From the NCBI RefSeq assembly GCF_901709675.1, contig NC_051091.1:10760967-10824966 (forward strand): 64,000 nucleotides of DNA, written 5' to 3'. Position numbers and translations under genes: made by a program. This stretch comes from Syngnathus acus (Eukaryota > Chordata > Actinopteri > Syngnathiformes > Syngnathidae). The notes under the pieces were generated by a model. That model was not told the DNA's origin. It ran no database searches and was given only the letters and a program-made list of their open reading frames with translations. Each line of letters starts with the position of its first letter. The stretch's first letter is position 1. Below are positions 1-14,329 of this stretch, piece by piece.

Positions 1-323
1 AAGTCCCAGAGCGGAACTAAGTCTTTTGTAGCCGCCGATCACTTTTGAGAGTGCTCGCCGTGATTGACTCCGTGGCGGTCGAGCGAGAACATTCACGATT
101 TAATCACAAAGATCTGTTCTCAAGATTTATGAGTAAAATTCCCAGAAGAAAATGCTTTACGTAAAACGTTACTGTTGCCTCGTGAATCCACCAGACCCTT
201 TTCTTTCTAGCCACTAGAATACTAGACTTCAATACTCGGCGTCACCCCAAATAAATGAGCCCGTTGCAGTTGTCAGCATGAAGACAGTGTCTCCTTTCAG
301 TTAGTTGTCACAGCAAAAATCTA
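1..323. other. 3' flank / 3' UTR of mmel1
   Basis: Downstream side of the minus-strand mmel1 stop codon (324-326). No ORF, no clear RNA gene and no unambiguous polyadenylation hexamer on the minus strand were seen. Confidence 0.5.
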
Positions 324-3300
324 CTACCAGACGCGACATTTTTGCTCTGGGTTCATCGGGCTCCCTTTCTGGCACTGGAACGCCTCTGAGAAGGCTTCAA
401 AATTCTGGAGTGAACCGAGAACCCTAAGGCAAAAAACAAAGAGAAACATGGAGTACTAGCATGTGAACTCCACCAAGAAAATTCAATACTGAATCAAACT
501 AGGGATCTTACAGTACCAACCACTTACCTGTATTCTAAAGGGCTGTGAGAGTCTGTCTTAATGGATTGGCTGGCATATTCGGGTCGATACGCCCCGCACC
601 AAACCTGGATGAAGCAGAGTAATAATTTAGAGCTGTGAGTAGTAATTTCTCAAAAGCATCAATCCACTGATAAATGTCTCTGAATCTTGTGCAATCGCAG
701 GTATCCTTGTTTTTGTTGTTTTGCTTACTTGGGCAAAGTTAAGAAAGAACAACTGCTTGTGATCCATGTCTAGACCAGGCAGACGAGGCTCTTCTCCTTC
801 TGTCTCCACCCACTTAAGGTAAGCCTTTAAACAAATCAAGCGTCAATTATAAAACCCATTAAATCAATGTAACATCACACCTTATAGGCTTGCCGAACCC
901 CTCCGTTATCAGCTATGTTCTCCCCTAAAGTGCTGATTCCGCTCACCTAAAATGACAAATAAAATAATGCTCAGAAATATATCCCGGTGAGGCTGATCTA
1001 CAGTTACGAAGAAGTCTTACGTTTTGTCCGCCAGCAAGTTTCCAGTTGAACTTCCCGTACTGCTGCACCATGCACTGTGACTGCTCCTTGAAATGTTCTG
1101 CCGAGTAATTACTCCACCAGTTGAGCATGTTGCCGTCCTTGTCGAAATTACGCCCTGCCATGGAATACCAAGCAGGATACATTAATTTGAGTACATGTTG
1201 ATCTACCCTTCAGGGGTGTCAAACTCGTTTTTGTCGAGGGCCATTACGACTGTAAACAAACTGATGAATAACTAAGTTTGAAACTGGAGACTAGTAAAAC
1301 CCGTTCAAATATTTTTTAAAGATCAATGGTAACAAAAATTGTTAGCAGTATCTGTATTTTTTTTAAAAAGTGAAGACAATTTGTAACTTTAGTATTGACA
1401 GATGAAGTTGATGTACAGTTTGTCATCGGGGGCCACATAAAATGATGTGGCGGGCCGTATCTGGCCCCCAGGCCTTGACTTTGGGACCTATGCTGTAGCT
1501 TACGTATTTAATTTTGTCACATACAATACAGAGTAAAATTTTAGTTATCTGCATTTACAGAGCAGTGGATTGCAGAAAAAATATTCATAAAAATTAGAAT
1601 ACCCAGCGAATAAAGCCATATCCTAGGAACCTTGGAGGAGACAGAGATAACTGGAATAAAAACTGGAATATTCAGAGAAAACTGGAGTTGCCAGAGACAA
1701 CTCTTAAAAGTCTTACCATTATCATCAAATCCATGCGTGATCTCATGACCGATGACCATTCCGATTCCACCAAAGTTCAAAGCCTGCTGTTGATGTTTAC
1801 TGAAGAAAGGTGGCTGCAGGATGCCCGCGGGAAACACTGGAAACACAAGAAGGTGCACATGAGCGTAGCTGAAAAATACTAATCAGCGGCGCCATTAAAG
1901 ACTTTACCGATCTGGTTTCTGTTGGGAGAGTAAAAAGCATTCACCACTGCAGCACCGATGATCCACCTGAGTAGCGACCAGGAATGTTTATAATCCCATC
2001 ATCAAGCATTCCTATGCCCAAAATACCCTTTGTTGAGTGTTAACTTACAAGTTAGGATCCACCGGCTCTCTGAGCTTCTTCAAACTCTTGTGGGCCGCAG
2101 ACTTGAGATTCTCCAGAATGTTCTCAAAGTATTGTTCCTCGCTAAAATTCAACTGATTTGGGAAAGCAGTACAAACGAGTGGATTTAATGTATTTTGTTA
2201 TGTTCTCCACTAAAACACAGTCTGTTTTCTTACGTGAGCATACTCTTGGTCCAGTTTCTGGTTATCTTCTTGCAGAATGTGATCTGGATAGCCAATATGC
2301 TCTTTGATGGCCATGGCCTGCAGGAGATGCACTACACTTAGTGACAATTTTTAACTAATGCATGCATGCGGTGATAGTCACTGACTATGCCTAGTATGTA
2401 TATCTATTTATTTCTATGTCAATTTCAAATTTAGGTATTCCATTTTAAACACCTCAGATCTGACATGGAAGATGCTAGAGGGACTATGTCTCCCAACTGG
2501 CCTGGGATTGCTTTGAGGTCCACTGAAGCTTAAAGAGGTGTCCAGAGTCAGAGGAGACTTGACCCTCATTGCTTGCAAAGACTCAAATGAGTGAAGGATA
2601 ATGTATAATAAGGCTACCTTCTCTCTGGCCTTCTCCTTGGAGGTTGCATCCATCCAGCCTAGCTCCTCAAGTGTTTCCACATACGCTGTTTGGATTTTTC
2701 CGATGAGGTCACTGACCTATGATCATGAATAAACAAAGATGATTATGACAACTCGCCCTGTAATTGACTGACGACCAATTTAGGGTGTCATCTGCCTTCA
2801 ATTGGGATAAGTTAAAGGATAGAAATGATTGGATGGATAATGGCAATTTTTTGTAAAATTTTCATCGAGAGAACGTGAGATGTTCCTCACCATTCGTTTG
2901 CTTTCCCCGGCAAAAGTCTCTCGTACGTACAGCGCTCCGACGGCATTCTCCATGCTGCTCTGGACGTATCGGACACATTCTCGCCACCAGGCATCCTCCA
3001 CCGTGGTCCCATACAGAGTCTGAGACGCACACAAACTTTAACCCAGAAAGAAATTTTCCTATTCAGGAACGAAGCGGCGGTGGAGTCTACCTTCCTGTAA
3101 CGGGCCCTGGCGTCTTTGAAACGCCGACTTAAGCTGTTAACTCTGTCAATGACCAGCTGCCAGGTAAGATAGTTCTGCATAGTTCTGCATATATGAAATG
3201 TTACTATAAACACACATTTTACTTTCAATCTTGATTCCTTGTTTGTGCAACTGCTGACCGAACACTGTGTCTAGAGAGGACTTCATTCATCTTGTCCAGG

Positions 3301-6300
3301 TAAGGTGAGCTGTACACCACCACTTCCTCTTCCAGCTCCACACTGAGTGACACGCTGGATAGCACGCCTCGAATAAACCGTGTCCAGTTAAAACCCTGCA
3401 AAACAAGTGTTAACATTTTTTTTTCTTATATTCTAGATTACTGTAAAATGTTTCTTTTAAGGGCCAAGAGGGCACCAGGTTTGACATCAGTGTATTTATT
3501 CAAAGTCTTTTGATGAATACGAAAAAGTCTTGTCTGCTATGAAACAGAAAGTCGGCCATTTTGTGTTGAAGCAGCCATTTTGGGTCTATTCCTAGTCTCG
3601 TACTTGACTATAAGGGAATTAGTCCAAATGAGCTCCAAACCAATGCAGACATCCTAAACAGATAAACAATGCTAAATTGCAAATCTAATCGGGCATTAAG
3701 AAGAAAGATTGCATAGAGCAATAAAAAACAAATAATAATCTATAAGGTCGTGAGACTAACAGCAGCTGCTGCCTTATGACCATAACATCTAATTGTTCCA
3801 AAACAAACTTTGCAAAATGAGCTGCAGGTTGTTTCACTAAGTCTCAAGCAAAATACGTATATATATATATTTTTTTTAAATCACGTGTAGCAGCCCGCTC
3901 TCGTAAATTCCAACATTTTTGTTAATGACTTTTCTTTTGTCCGACTGGAGCATTGTAATCAACTGCTTCTGTGTTATCTCTGGAAGCAGACATGCAGTCG
4001 TCACTCACGTTAAAGCCAAAAGTACTCTGCAGCTCGTTCACCGTCATCTTGTTGTAAAGAACGGTGACATCCTGACGCTCCTCAGCCGGCAATGTGGCCT
4101 GGATGGAGGCAAATCATGAACGAGTGCTATTAAGCGATTACTGCTCATTGTTGTGGCTTCAAATTTAACTGTGTAGTGGTGATTTGTCGGTAGGGGTGCG
4201 CCGTCTGTCCAATAGAAAAATGTTTGACATGTATTTCAATACAAGGACGGTTTCCTCTCTTTATCGTTACACTCACGTTGGCAATGTCCGTCTCCAGGTC
4301 CAAGACTTGCATCATTTCCTCCCACACGCGTTCATCGTCCTGCGTCAGGTTCCTGTCCTCACGGGTCATCTTGGCGATGGTGACCATGAAGTGGAGGTAG
4401 GCCTCGCGAACCTAACGGTGACATTATTGACAATTATGACAATCTATAAAGAGCTTGAAAAATGGTAGAATCTAAGAAAATGATCGTCAAATCAAAATGG
4501 GCCCTCACCCTTTTGTAGTTTCCATCGTTAAAATAATAATCTCTCGAAGGCATCCCAAGTCCCGGCTGGTCAATCTAAACAAAATACAAGATTTTACTGT
4601 TATTCCTTAACAGAATATTTCGGTGACTATACTTTTATACAAGTATATTGGTGGTTGGTGATTTAACAGAAAATATTTCTTGAAATACCTTCCAATTTGT
4701 AAAAGGACTTGTTCATTTGATCGATAACCAAATGTGGCTCCTTTGCCCTTATATGGTCGTTACTTATATGGATGTACAGTAAACAATTTGTTGACGATAA
4801 AGAGATGACAATCTTACATGAACGATATGGCGCCGAGAATCTCGGTCGTCGGTCCACACGGACATGTCCAGGAGAGCCTTCTTATGAAAGCGAGCGGTCA
4901 TTGTGGCCAGCGTGTCCTCGACGTTCCATTCTTCCTCTGAAGTAAAATCTAATTTAATATAATCTGTGGAGCACTTCCATTTCTTTTAAGGTTCAATTTG
5001 AATGAGCAGGCAGACATTAAATATTGAGGATTTCAGCCGTGTAAGCATCAGATAATAAAAAAAAGAACATTTTGCAATTCAAGGCAGCATGGTGGACATG
5101 GTCCGCCTCACAGTTCTCAAAAGTTCCTTTTACCAGAGGTGGCGTTCCAGTCATCAGAAGCCACAGGCCAGTCGCCAATAATGTCGATGAGCATCAGGAG
5201 TGGCTGAGAGTCGCGCTGCTCAATGAGGCCTAGACAAATCAAGCGGTCACAACATTAGGGACACCTGCACAGGTCACATCTCAGTAAGATCTCTTACAAA
5301 GTTCTGTAATCATAATTATTCTATTCTGGCACCAATTGAGGTTTTTCAATCTTACAAGATGCATCTGGCTACTTCCTGGAATCAATTATTCAATCATGTG
5401 GACTTTTAGGTTCAGACATGGATGAGCTTACTTTCATTCAAGCAGGAGCTGTAAAGTATTTTGGCTTTCTTGATGGCATCTCTGTCTTCTTTGCTTTCCG
5501 TCTCCAAAGCACCTGAAAGACAGGAGACAACACGTTGGGCTTTTTCAACATTGTTGGATTTAATTCAGAATATTGACGCAACCTCATAGTTGGTCATTCG
5601 GCGCTCGAGCCACGCACTGACCTTTGAGAACAATCTCCAGCTTGTCCCTGAGAATGTCAAAGACGCTGTGACGCGAGCTGGTCTCGGGGATGACATGGCG
5701 CTCCAGCCAGCCCCCGCAGGCGTACTGGTAGAAGTTATCGCAGGGCTTCACCGACGCATCCATGTTCTGCAGGAGCCGTGACGCTGTAGAGGAAGGATTG
5801 GATTGTCAAAATGAGACTTATTTTTACGACACGTTTGTAAGTCCTGAAGGCCTCACCTGCGGTTACGCAATCTGCAGTTGTGCACACACTGTCGAGGTTG
5901 GAGTGCAACAGCTGACCTGGATAGAAAAAAAACCGACTCATTACTTTGGTACCTCAAATGTTTTACCATTTTGCCTTACAATGAAAGTTTCAACTTCAAA
6001 GTTAGATATTGTTGTAAGTGTTAAGAAACCAAAAAAAAAAAGTTCTTTTACTCATGATGTACTATATGTCAATAAATCAGCCAATTAATAGGTTTAGAAA
6101 TTGTTTCTGCCAAATTGGCTGCAAAAATCCACATTGGTTAGGCCCTGATTTGTATACAAGCAATTAAAATGTTCATTTCATGCAAAGTCATTTATTTATT
6201 TGTCAGGGCATTTAATCGACCACAACTGGACTGTTTGCCTTTGAAGACATTTCGTCGGCTGAGTCTCTCTGCAAGGCATCTTCACAATTTTGCATGGAAA

Positions 6301-7204
6301 CAAAGGATACCATTCATGGTTGGTTGGAGGCTCATTTTGCTGCTTTATCTCTCACCAAGCGTTTTTTTTTTTTTCATGAACTGATGAAGCCTACTCAGAT
6401 GAGAGGTGATATGTCCACTTGCAATCCATTCTTGAGAACCCATTTCAGGTAATGTCTGGTTTTTAAGTGCAGATCAAACATGTCATGTGTTCATTGTCAT
6501 GATGACACTTGTCAGAAGGAGGACTCTTAAGCCCCATTTAGCTCTCTTACTGCTTTTATTTTCGTAAGTTCCTCCAGTACATTGTGTTCAGCCAGCGGCG
6601 GTATTGACTCGATTTTTTGGTGAACAAAAGAGTCTGCAGTCGGTGCATTTGAGTCCATCTTTTGAATGCCGTCTGACCAAATGTAACTTTGAGTGAAGTC
6701 GGAGATTGCTTGTGCAAAGCATTTGGGATGGATTGGCGGCACAGTCGACTTTGGTGCGTCAGCACTGACTTTTGTGCCGCGCTGCTGACTTGGCACCAAT
6801 GAGACTTTAGAGTATTAAGCGAGGTGGCGCTTGCCCCGTGACACCACTTCACTGTGCCGTGTTGACTGTCTGAGCTTTAGAATTGCTTACCTCCCATGTC
6901 TGCTGAGCTGCGCGACCCACTCGAACGCTGAGATTGTTCTGGAAGAAGGGGGGGAGGGATTAGACATTTGTTAGAAAGCCACAACTCAATTAGATGGTCA
7001 GAATGACATAATGGCCTTCGGGTCCTGCAAATTAACTTTATTGATACCTTTGAGCACCGATGTGTAGAGGACCACCAGGCCGGCCAAGGCGCAGCTGACT
7101 AGCAGCAGGAGCACAGACAGACCGATTTCTGCTACCGTCCATCCACGTTTGCCAGGTTTACCCGATTTCTCCATGATATCCATTTGGCTTTCCGATTTGC
7201 CCAT
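324..7204 (-). CDS. mmel1: Membrane metallo-endopeptidase-like 1 (neprilysin-2, M13 peptidase)
   Basis: Type II membrane zinc endopeptidase of the neprilysin family, which cleaves small peptides outside the cell or in the secretory lumen. Coding exons in transcript order: 7204-7048, 5916-5857, 5783-5622, 5512-5432, 5229-5134, 4936-4818, 4574-4509, 4411-4277, 4098-4009, 3395-3259, 3184-3091, 3019-2891, 2716-2618, 2317-2234, 2152-2049, 1966-1908, 1836-1717, 1154-1021, 946-881, 824-729, 604-528, 423-324. They sum to 2265 nt (754 aa); all junctions are GT-AG and in frame. It starts MGKSESQMD, followed by a membrane anchor at about residues 24-46. Catalytic features: NAFY 547-550, HEITH 588-592, third zinc ligand Glu651 in GENIADNGG, His716 and Arg722 near the C-terminus, terminal CRVW. 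MMEL1 rather than MME because of [29 protein letters not shown] and VRQAYKAYLKW, which match MMEL1. Human MMEL1 is 779 aa. An optional 48 bp exon lies in intron 1. Confidence 0.95.
1211..1492. mobile_element. hAT-like non-autonomous DNA element in an mmel1 intron
   Basis: The segment begins CAGGGGTGTCAAACTC and ends in a degenerate inverted counterpart (GGCCTTGACTTTGGGACCTATG), with GGGCC-rich sub-terminal sequence on both sides. This is the layout of a very common fish and vertebrate hAT-type MITE. It carries no ORF. Edges are approximate and the right end is mutated. Confidence 0.5.
2466..2600 (+). mobile_element. Eroded 3'-end relic of a Rex3/RTE retrotransposon
   Basis: The text GACTATGTCTCCCAACTGGC closely matches the 3' coding end of the Rex3-like copy at 35719-35744 (GACTATGTCTCTCAGCTGGC), and sequence after it keeps scattered similarity. 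It is antisense to the host gene mmel1 and lies in the intron between the 2618-2716 and 2234-2317 exons. The right edge is uncertain. Confidence 0.55.
6891..6938 (-). other. mmel1: In-frame 48 bp cassette exon of mmel1
   Basis: On the minus strand a pyrimidine-rich tract and CCAG acceptor precede a 48-base open segment followed by a GTAAGC donor. Both flanking exons join at phase 1, so inclusion adds 16 codons ([16 protein letters not shown]) directly after the membrane anchor without changing frame. Mammalian MMEL1 is known to have an alternative exon at this same juxtamembrane place that affects whether the enzyme is shed or kept in the membrane. The correspondence is inferred from position and phase; the peptide itself is not recognisably conserved and has no dibasic furin site. 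Confidence 0.6.
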
Positions 7205-7221
7205 TCTCCTGACTGTAGCCT

Positions 7222-8986
<1,765 letters not shown>

Positions 8987-9150
8987 CTTTGAACGGGGAT
9001 GGTGGATGTGGGTGAGTCGCTTCCCTCCCCCCCACCACCACACCCACTCTCACCTCCACACACAGCGCGCTAATATCTCAAAACACCCCTGCTGAGTGAG
9101 CATCCACTCAGAGCTGGTGCATGGAGAAATGAGTCCGTGCTGCAGTTTGC
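8987..9150 (-). other. mmel1: Probable 5' untranslated first exon and promoter area of mmel1
   Basis: The mmel1 start-codon exon has its own acceptor (exon edge 7221, TTTGACAG before it), so at least one upstream untranslated exon exists. On the minus strand at 8987/8986 the sequence TTCAAAG is followed by GTAAGATG, a strong donor, after a GC-richer stretch (about 8990-9200) with no long ORF. The 5' boundary given is approximate; the transcription start cannot be read from sequence. A (GA)n tract at 9214-9250 lies just upstream. Confidence 0.4.
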
Positions 9151-9213
9151 TCGAGGGGGAGATCCACTTGTGAGCCCGTGTGGCGCTCGCGGGAGACGAG
9201 GGAGGCGGCAGAC

Positions 9214-9250
9214 GGAGAGAGAGAGAGAAAGAGAGAGAGAGAGGGAGGGA
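9214..9250. repeat. (GA)n purine tract
   Basis: Short GA/AG repeat with one interruption, immediately upstream of the likely mmel1 first exon. It may act as a GAGA-type promoter element; that is inference. Confidence 0.8.
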
Positions 9251-9399
9251 TGTAGGTGTGTTTCTGATAAAAGGAATGCCAGGACTATGTGTGTGTGTGT
9301 GTTTGCATTGCGGTGCGAAAACTTTATGAGAAATGGATTGCCCACAAATGAGCAAGCAACACATGTAGACAGACAAATTCACAGACATATTTTCTTTGT

Positions 9400-12300
9400 C
9401 CTCCATGCAATATTAGTGCCGAGCTGATAAAGGAATTGAGACATTCCAGTCATTAAAATATTTTTTTTCATTTTATATTTTAAATGCATGTACTGTAAGT
9501 AAAAATCTTTTTTAAATATTTGTACATATTTGTGTAATGTATTTATACTTTTATGTCAATATTTTCAAAATATCATGGTAATAAATATTAATGTTCTATT
9601 TTTTTCTGGAAAAAAATCTAGTATATAATATAATATAAATTGTAATATTGCGAGAATAATTCATAGAGATTTTCAGTTTTAAGCTATCACTGTGTAGTGT
9701 GGTGTGCAACTTCCTTTTAGCATACTGAGCGATGTGTGAAAAATTTGGCCCGTCACCATTTTATCATCCCCTGTGTGATGGGACCTGATTAAATGCTCTA
9801 ATTAGCTGATCATCAAGACTAAGTGCTTGCTCAGACAAGACCAGATGAGGATCGACCTTCATATGGTATATTACTATGCAGCACTATAGAGATTGGTGAG
9901 ACGTGAACGCTGATAAGCTTGCGGCATAATGAGTGATGGCCCGCAGCCTGGCGGGTGGGAGAAGTGGAGCTTTGCAAAAGATTTAATATTTGATGAATGA
10001 ATTTCATCGAGCAGAGAGGAAGCTTCACCTCAAATATTCATCGTGTTCGGCCTTTTGTTTGACTTTCAATCATTAATAATATACGTGCATCATTTATCTG
10101 GGATTAATATGAGGTCAAATGACGTATTAAACAATCTGTTTTTGTCCCATGCGATTACTGAAAGGAAATGATAAATATACTGTATGTTTGCACTTTTGGA
10201 TATTTTCAATTTCATATGACTAAAGTCTAAATATTACGTGGATAAAGTGATGGTGTGATACATCATCACAGTTGGAGCAGACACTAAGTTCATGTATTTT
10301 ATTTATGTCATTTATGTATGTTTTTATAACTTACAATATGGATATTTAAACCCAAAAGCCTTTTTCTGTCACCATTTTTCTACTTAACCTAAAAATGTCA
10401 AAGGTGTAGTCAGCCCACTGTTCTGAGATGACATTTTCTGCCAAGAGACTTTTGCACTTTCAATTTTAACTATGTTATCCTTTTCAAATAAGTCCTCCCT
10501 TAACACTGTTGACACAAATTACTTTAATGGGAAGAAAAAAAGTCATCAAAAGCTGCTTTCTTCTTGCCTACTAATGCGTGTCTACTCAACGTGAGTGCTT
10601 TTAAAGAGTGTCTTTCTCTCTCGCTTGCTCTCTTTTTCTCAGTGTTTCTTCAACTCCAGCTGCTTTGCAGCCAGCTGTGTTTTGGAGCACCGTCCACTCA
10701 CGTGTCGCTTGTTCCAAACGGTCATTGTCACAGTATTCCACCACTAATCATGTTTACAGACAAAAACGCTAAAAGCTTTTTAATTAGGATGTTGTCCATG
10801 TCGTTGCAAATGTTAGGCTAGGCCACCTGGCAGGGGACGCAGAAAAACCACTAAAATTATCTCATGCCATTATTTTGTGTCGTTATGGATTTTTTATTGC
10901 TATGTAGGCTAACTATTTATTTGGCATCATTTTCCAAAGCAAAGCAATCAGCTTTGTGATGAAGCAATAAATGTCAGTGAGGGAAAAACATTGGAATATT
11001 ATGAAAAAGGAGATGCAATGTTACAAGAAATAAGTTGGAATGTTATGAGACAAAGTTTTAATATTTAAACAAGAACGTCTTGTGAAACTATTATTGCAAC
11101 AGTAAGTTAAACATTTATCAAAAATAAGTTTCATGGAATCACGTCATGGTTTTGTGGCAAACATTTTGAGACTAAAGTTGAAATATTACAAGCAATAATA
11201 AACTTATATTTTCAAGGAAAAAAATTGTATTATGAGAAATAATGCAATGAACTGCAAATGTAAGAGAATTAAATCATATTTGAAAAAAGAGAATAAATTC
11301 TAAATATTACGAGAAATAATAAATGATTTGGTTTTGTTTGATTATTAAACTATACAAAATAAATAACAACAATTAACAAGCAGTAATCTGAAACAATGAT
11401 TTTAAAATGAAACTTAACTGCCAAAAAAATTCATCCGAATATTCGATTCATCGATTAAAATATGCGGTACTGTAATGGCGTTTCCATTCATTTTAATGGG
11501 GAAAGATGATTTGTTTTTCTGTCAGTTCCACTGTAAGTCTGAACAAAATACAAGCGTCGAGTAAAATGGGCCTACCAGTGACATGCGAGTCAGCCCTCAG
11601 CCGCCAATTGATCAACAGTTTATTTGCTCCTCTGCTGATTTAAAAGACCTCACGAAAACATACGGCCGAATAAGCAGGCCCGTAGTGCCACAAAAAGTCG
11701 AAACGAGGTCACGGCAAGCGCCCTCCTCCATCGATCAGGAGCCAAAACTGTGCTGTAAACACGGCTGACCACACAGCGGAAAAATACGTGAGCGTGCATA
11801 ATCACCATTTGCATCGCTTCTATAGTGATGGCAACGTGATATATTGCTTTCCACACTTAATGAATGTTGGTATACCAAACTGTTGGTAGGTTCGCATTTG
11901 AAGCCGTGAATTGTTCGTCCAAGTATAATAATATTAATACCAACAATAATAATAAAATATATGTATATTTAACCAACTATATTGTTCATTCTGCTTTCTA
12001 CCTTCCCTTCACATTGTGGCAGCAATAATCTCCTTCATCTTAATGGCGTCGGCACACGGCCAACACAGGAGGCCCGGCGCACACAATCGATCCGTTTGCC
12101 TTTCGTTATCGCACAGGAACCTTTCGCTCACCACCCCCGTGCCTCTCCAACCCTTTCTACCTTCCCTTTTGGTCATCCTCCTATTCCTCCATCAGATTAT
12201 TCAGATGGCCTCTTGTCACCTCATCTCACAATAAATCCCAAGAATCCGTGAGGAGATGCTTGCACCACTACAGATTGAGGTCCTCCTCTGTGCCTATAAC

Positions 12301-13650
12301 AAGTGAGGCTTTCAGGACTGCTGCTATACAGTGATTGCCATCAGTTATTTTCCAAAATCCGGTATCATCTCCTCGGTTAAACTTTAAAGGATTAACTCCT
12401 TAAGTGTGCAGTATTTTTATTTTGCTTTATTTCTACAAACTAGCAATAACAAAATAATATTTATAATCACATATATAATATACGTAGGAGTAGCAATATT
12501 GAAAAAAATAAATCATTTCCTTTAATCTGATCTTAAAAGTCATGTTTAAAAAAATCAAATCTTCATCAAACAATCAAAAAGAAATTGTAATATAAGAGAA
12601 ACGTTTTTGTTCAAATTAAATCATTTTATTAATAGAATAAAAAAGAAAAACAGAATGAAAAGAGTTGTGATACCACAAAAAAAAGACAAGGATAAAATTG
12701 TAATGTTAATTGAATAACAAACATTTATAAGAAGAAAACATTTATGAGAAGAAAAGTCTATGACTATGAGAAGTGTTTTATATTCCAAAATCAATTTATG
12801 TGAATAAAATTAGCGTATTATGAACGAACAAAAAAGTTCATGTTTAGCGGGTGATTGTCCAATGGTGATTGTCCAAAGTGGTCATTTAAGATATGCATCT
12901 CCAAAGTGTCGCTTTAAACAACTTTGTATTTATACTGTACTATGTTCAAATAGAACATTATTGACTTTCTGACACAATACTAAAACCGTACACTGCTTTG
13001 CTCATCTGATCGAAATGAGAACATTTTTTTTTTTCCCTTAATTTATGTTGTTGTTCATCTGCACCTAATGAGCAACAGTGGCAGGCCATAATGCTGGTAG
13101 CCCACCAGCGGGGGGTTTAATTGGACAGGCAGGGAGGAATATATAACCTGCCGAATGGCACCGTTCCCTCGTAATGGGGTGGAACCGGGCGCCGGTGTGG
13201 TCAACTAATCAAAACGCAACTGGGCTTGCTTGGTGAGCTGTGACCGGAATACTGAGTAGACATCTGGGCCCAGTCGCTCCGCATCAGTGGCTCGGCAGGG
13301 AAGGTGGCAGAGCGGCTATCGGGGCGTGTCATTATGTGGCCCTGACCCTGCAGCACCTGCAGCATAGTTCATTATTAGTGCAACCACGGATGGATGGCTT
13401 TAATGTACGGGAGGCCAAGATGGATATGTTCTTTCGTACTATGATAAGACTTGTTTTAAAGTGCAACATGTTGCCTGGTGACGAGAACTTCACTGTTGAA
13501 GGTTTGCCTCACTTGGTCGCTTGAAGGTTTGCCTCAGAATTATATCGAATATACAGACACCCGGTTGAGTGACAGAGCCTGGGCCTTACCAGTCTTAATT
13601 TACCTCTGAATACCACCACTATCAGGTCATAGTTATTGAAAGCATCAATG
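9400..13650. other. AT-rich intergenic DNA between mmel1 and miip
   Basis: Over 4 kb of mostly AT-rich sequence with many stops in all frames. The few 60-95 codon ORFs have no family resemblance and no plausible splicing context. Somewhat GC-richer islands occur near 12,000-12,300 and 13,080-13,400. No gene can be supported. Confidence 0.6.
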
Positions 13651-13656
13651 TCTATA

Positions 13657-14314
13657 CAGTGGAGCCTCGGTTTTTGAACGTCCCGGTTCTCGAACAAATT
13701 GGTATTCGAACAAAATATTCGAGGTTTTTTGCTTCGGATGTCGGACGAAATTCGGTTGTCGAACCTCGCAAGATGAGCCGAGAGGACCCGCATGCCAACT
13801 GACTCCGTTCGTTATTACATTCTCGTTACTCTGAGGATTGCATCAACTCTGATCATGCCTCCAAAGGAAGCAAGTGGAAGCAGTAAAGCCATCCTAAAAC
13901 ACAAAGACGCTCGTAAAGCAATGCGACAGTGAGCGCCCGGCGCGCTGCGGTTGCGCGATCGTACCAAATTAAGCTCCCTGCGCACTGAGGTCCACTTAAA
14001 TTTTGGAAAGTCCATTAGGACTTTAAAAATATTTTCTAAATTTTAGCGACCGCTCTGTCACAATAATGCGACCAGCGCGGTGCAGTTGCGCGGTCGGCGA
14101 CGCGCTACGGTTGTGCGTTCGGCGGTGCGCTGCAGTTGCACGATCGGACAAAAATGCGCAAATGAAAAAATGCTTAAAAAAGGCGGGTTTTTTTGCTTGG
14201 AACGGATTTTTTTCCCCATGATTTGTAATGGGAAAACATGGTTCGGAATTCGAACGATTCACTTCCCGAACAGCCTTCTGGAACGGATTGTGGTCGAAAA
14301 CCGAGGCTCCGCTG
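13657..14314. mobile_element. Tigger/pogo-like (Tc1/mariner superfamily) deletion derivative
   Basis: The ends are inverted copies: CAGTGGAGCCTCGGTTTTTG on the left, and on the right CGAAAACCGAGGCTCCGCTG. Each end is flanked by TA, the target-site duplication of this superfamily. At 13857 a short open segment starting MPPKEASGSSK resembles the N-terminus of Tigger/jerky-type transposases and soon breaks, so the copy is non-autonomous. The interior has a GC-rich tandem array (about 14068-14146). Confidence 0.75.
14068..14146. repeat. GC-rich ~25 bp tandem repeat inside the Tigger-like element
   Basis: Three adjacent imperfect copies of a unit like GCGCGCTGCGGTTGCGCG; a further copy lies about 110 bases upstream near 13938-13961. 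It is strikingly CpG-rich compared with the surrounding AT-rich DNA. Confidence 0.7.
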
Positions 14315-14329
14315 TATATACAAATGGCG

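Noticed and set aside
6527-6852. Two overlapping 90-98 codon minus-strand ORFs in mmel1 intron 1
   Set aside because: No start or splice context and no recognisable family; overlapping frames of similar length suggest chance.
324-7204. Neprilysin itself (mme)
   Set aside because: The N-terminus is shared, but segments such as [24 protein letters not shown] and VRQAYKAYLKW fit MMEL1.
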